DNA of 5,559 bases, from positions 1 through 5,559 of the forward strand of contig JAJYSI010000256.1 of assembly GCA_021793635.1 (NCBI GenBank), given 5' to 3'. Made by a program: the position numbers and the translations under genes. Source of the stretch: Bacteroidota bacterium. GTDB taxonomy: Bacteria > Bacteroidota > Ignavibacteria > Ignavibacteriales > Ignavibacteriaceae. Within the stretch, counting starts at the first letter, position 1; every line of letters starts with the position of its first letter. Positions 4,947 through 5,559 of the stretch are shown here, piece after piece. The notes beneath the pieces were generated by a model. That model worked only from the letters and a program-made list of their open reading frames with translations, did no database searches and was not told where the DNA came from.

Positions 4947-5474
4947 TCACTCGTTTTGTTCTTTAACAATTTCAATTGAACTATCTTTTGGAAGAAGCGC
5001 CACAATAGATCTATTCAGAAGGTCTATCGACACTGCTATAGATTTTTCATTTCCTTTGTCTAAAATAGTTCCAATTACTCCTTCGAAGGGACCGTCTTTA
5101 ATCAGCACTCTTTCGCCTGGTATCAAGCCCTCATTTACAAAAAAATCCGATTGTCCATTTAAGAATAATCTTAAGTTATTTATTTGCCACTCAGGAATTT
5201 TAGCCGGTCTGCCCAAATCAAAAATGCAGCGTACAACGGACTCTTGTTCAAGCGAAATCATTCTTTCCCGTTCGTCGGCGAAAATGAAAATATAACCGCG
5301 AAGTAATGGTTCGGTAATTTTCTTTTTCCTATCACTCCATTGCCGCACCCTTGTAATAGACGGAAGATAATACTCAACGCCAACCGAGTGAATTTCTCCG
5401 GCTGCCTTAAATTCACTTCTTGACTTCGTATAGAGAGCAAACCAGGATTTATCATTTGAAGTAATTATGCTCAT
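4947..5474 (-). CDS. NusG-like transcription antitermination factor (specialised paralogue, UpxY/RfaH type)
   Basis: The product has 175 residues. The NusG N-terminal domain covers about 9-110: it starts KSWFALYTKSRSEFKAA, contains EYYLPSITRVRQWSDRKKKI and the characteristic PLLRGYIFI strand (56-64), and ends at NNLRLFL. A C-terminal KOW domain follows from about 118, with the motif GERVLIKDGPFEGVIGTI (120-137). Such proteins bind the RNA polymerase clamp and suppress pausing or termination in selected operons. The housekeeping nusG normally sits between secE and rplK, which are absent here, and residues such as LPSITRVRQWSDRKKKI fit the specialised paralogues that lead polysaccharide or secretion operons in Bacteroidota. 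Which operon it controls is not visible: downstream lie an exoribonuclease and a TPR protein, while upstream is outside the window. The start is supported by GGAG 6 nt before ATG. Confidence 0.88.
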   Translation of the reverse strand: MSIITSNDKSWFALYTKSRSEFKAAGEIHSVGVEYYLPSITRVRQWSDRKKKITEPLLRGYIFIFADERERMISLEQESVVRCIFDLGRPAKIPEWQINNLRLFLNGQSDFFVNEGLIPGERVLIKDGPFEGVIGTILDKGNEKSIAVSIDLLNRSIVALLPKDSSIEIVKEQNE

Positions 5475-5480
5475 AAATTT

Positions 5481-5484
5481 CTCC
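5481..5484 (-). promoter_or_regulatory. Ribosome binding site of the NusG-like gene
   Basis: GGAG with a 6-nt spacer (AAATTT) precedes ATG at 5472-5474. No alternative upstream start with a comparable site is present. Confidence 0.7.
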
Positions 5485-5507
5485 GATTTTTTTGATGATC
5501 AGCAACG

Positions 5508-5558
5508 CTATTTAATGGGCGCTCTGCCAATAGAGTAATAAATAAAATTATTAGCTAG
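5508..5558 (-). CDS. Possible 3' end of a gene entering from the right edge
   Basis: A minus-strand frame is open from the edge to a TAG at 5508-5510 and would end YYSIGRAPIK. The stop is 33 nt before the NusG-like start, a spacing compatible with an operon. With only 16 codons the call is speculative, and an alternative minus frame is also nearly open here. The stretch shows no clear promoter for the NusG-like gene. Confidence 0.15.
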   Translation of the reverse strand, partial: LANNFIYYSIGRAPIK

Positions 5559-5559
5559 A

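Noticed and set aside
5056..5455. Open frames overlapping the NusG-like gene (5056-5295 plus, 5258-5455 minus)
   Set aside because: The NusG domain and KOW motif are in the other frame across the whole interval, and these frames carry no motif.
5517..5536. tRNA-like D-arm (minus strand ACTC-TATTGGCA-GAGC)
   Set aside because: Only a D-arm resemblance is present; no acceptor stem, anticodon stem or T-arm follows at the right spacing.

Overview
The window is low-GC chromosomal DNA (roughly one third G+C by eye) carrying six confidently identified protein genes. Good AAGGAG-type ribosome sites precede some genes, while marR has only an A-rich leader. One TAnnTTTG-like element and a specialised NusG paralogue point to a member of the Bacteroidota/Chlorobiota/Ignavibacteriota group. 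That assignment is an inference from style, not from a marker gene.

Layout from left to right. Positions 1-47 may hold the last codons of a plus-strand gene entering from the left. A minus-strand beta-hydroxyacid dehydrogenase-family oxidoreductase occupies 167-1033. Its upstream region has a Bacteroidota-like -7 element and two 21-bp repeat units, each ending in a 12-bp imperfect palindrome, which look like operator sites. Positions 1240-1451 hold two tiny plus-strand ORFs that overlap at GTGA; the second encodes a single predicted membrane helix. Ribose-5-phosphate isomerase B (rpiB) runs on the minus strand at 1466-1909 from a TTG start.

Between rpiB and the divergent marR gene lie about 680 bp with no convincing gene. 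This gap holds the most unusual structure of the window: a tandem array of a 189-bp unit (two full copies and a 28-bp third start). Each full copy carries two stem-loops conserved without change, and the array is flanked by an exact 22-bp direct repeat. It looks like a structured non-coding repeat family or a pair of tandem small-RNA/REP-like elements.

The MarR-family regulator (2591-3040, plus) converges on a minus-strand cluster that reads right to left: a specialised NusG-like antitermination factor (5474-4947), a YhaM/CBF1-type OB-fold plus HD 3'-5' exoribonuclease (4874-3879), and an exported TPR protein (3862-3068). The last two are separated by only 16 nt and are probably co-transcribed; whether the NusG paralogue is in the same transcript is uncertain (72-nt gap). 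No CRISPR array, insertion-sequence transposase, tRNA or rRNA was seen.
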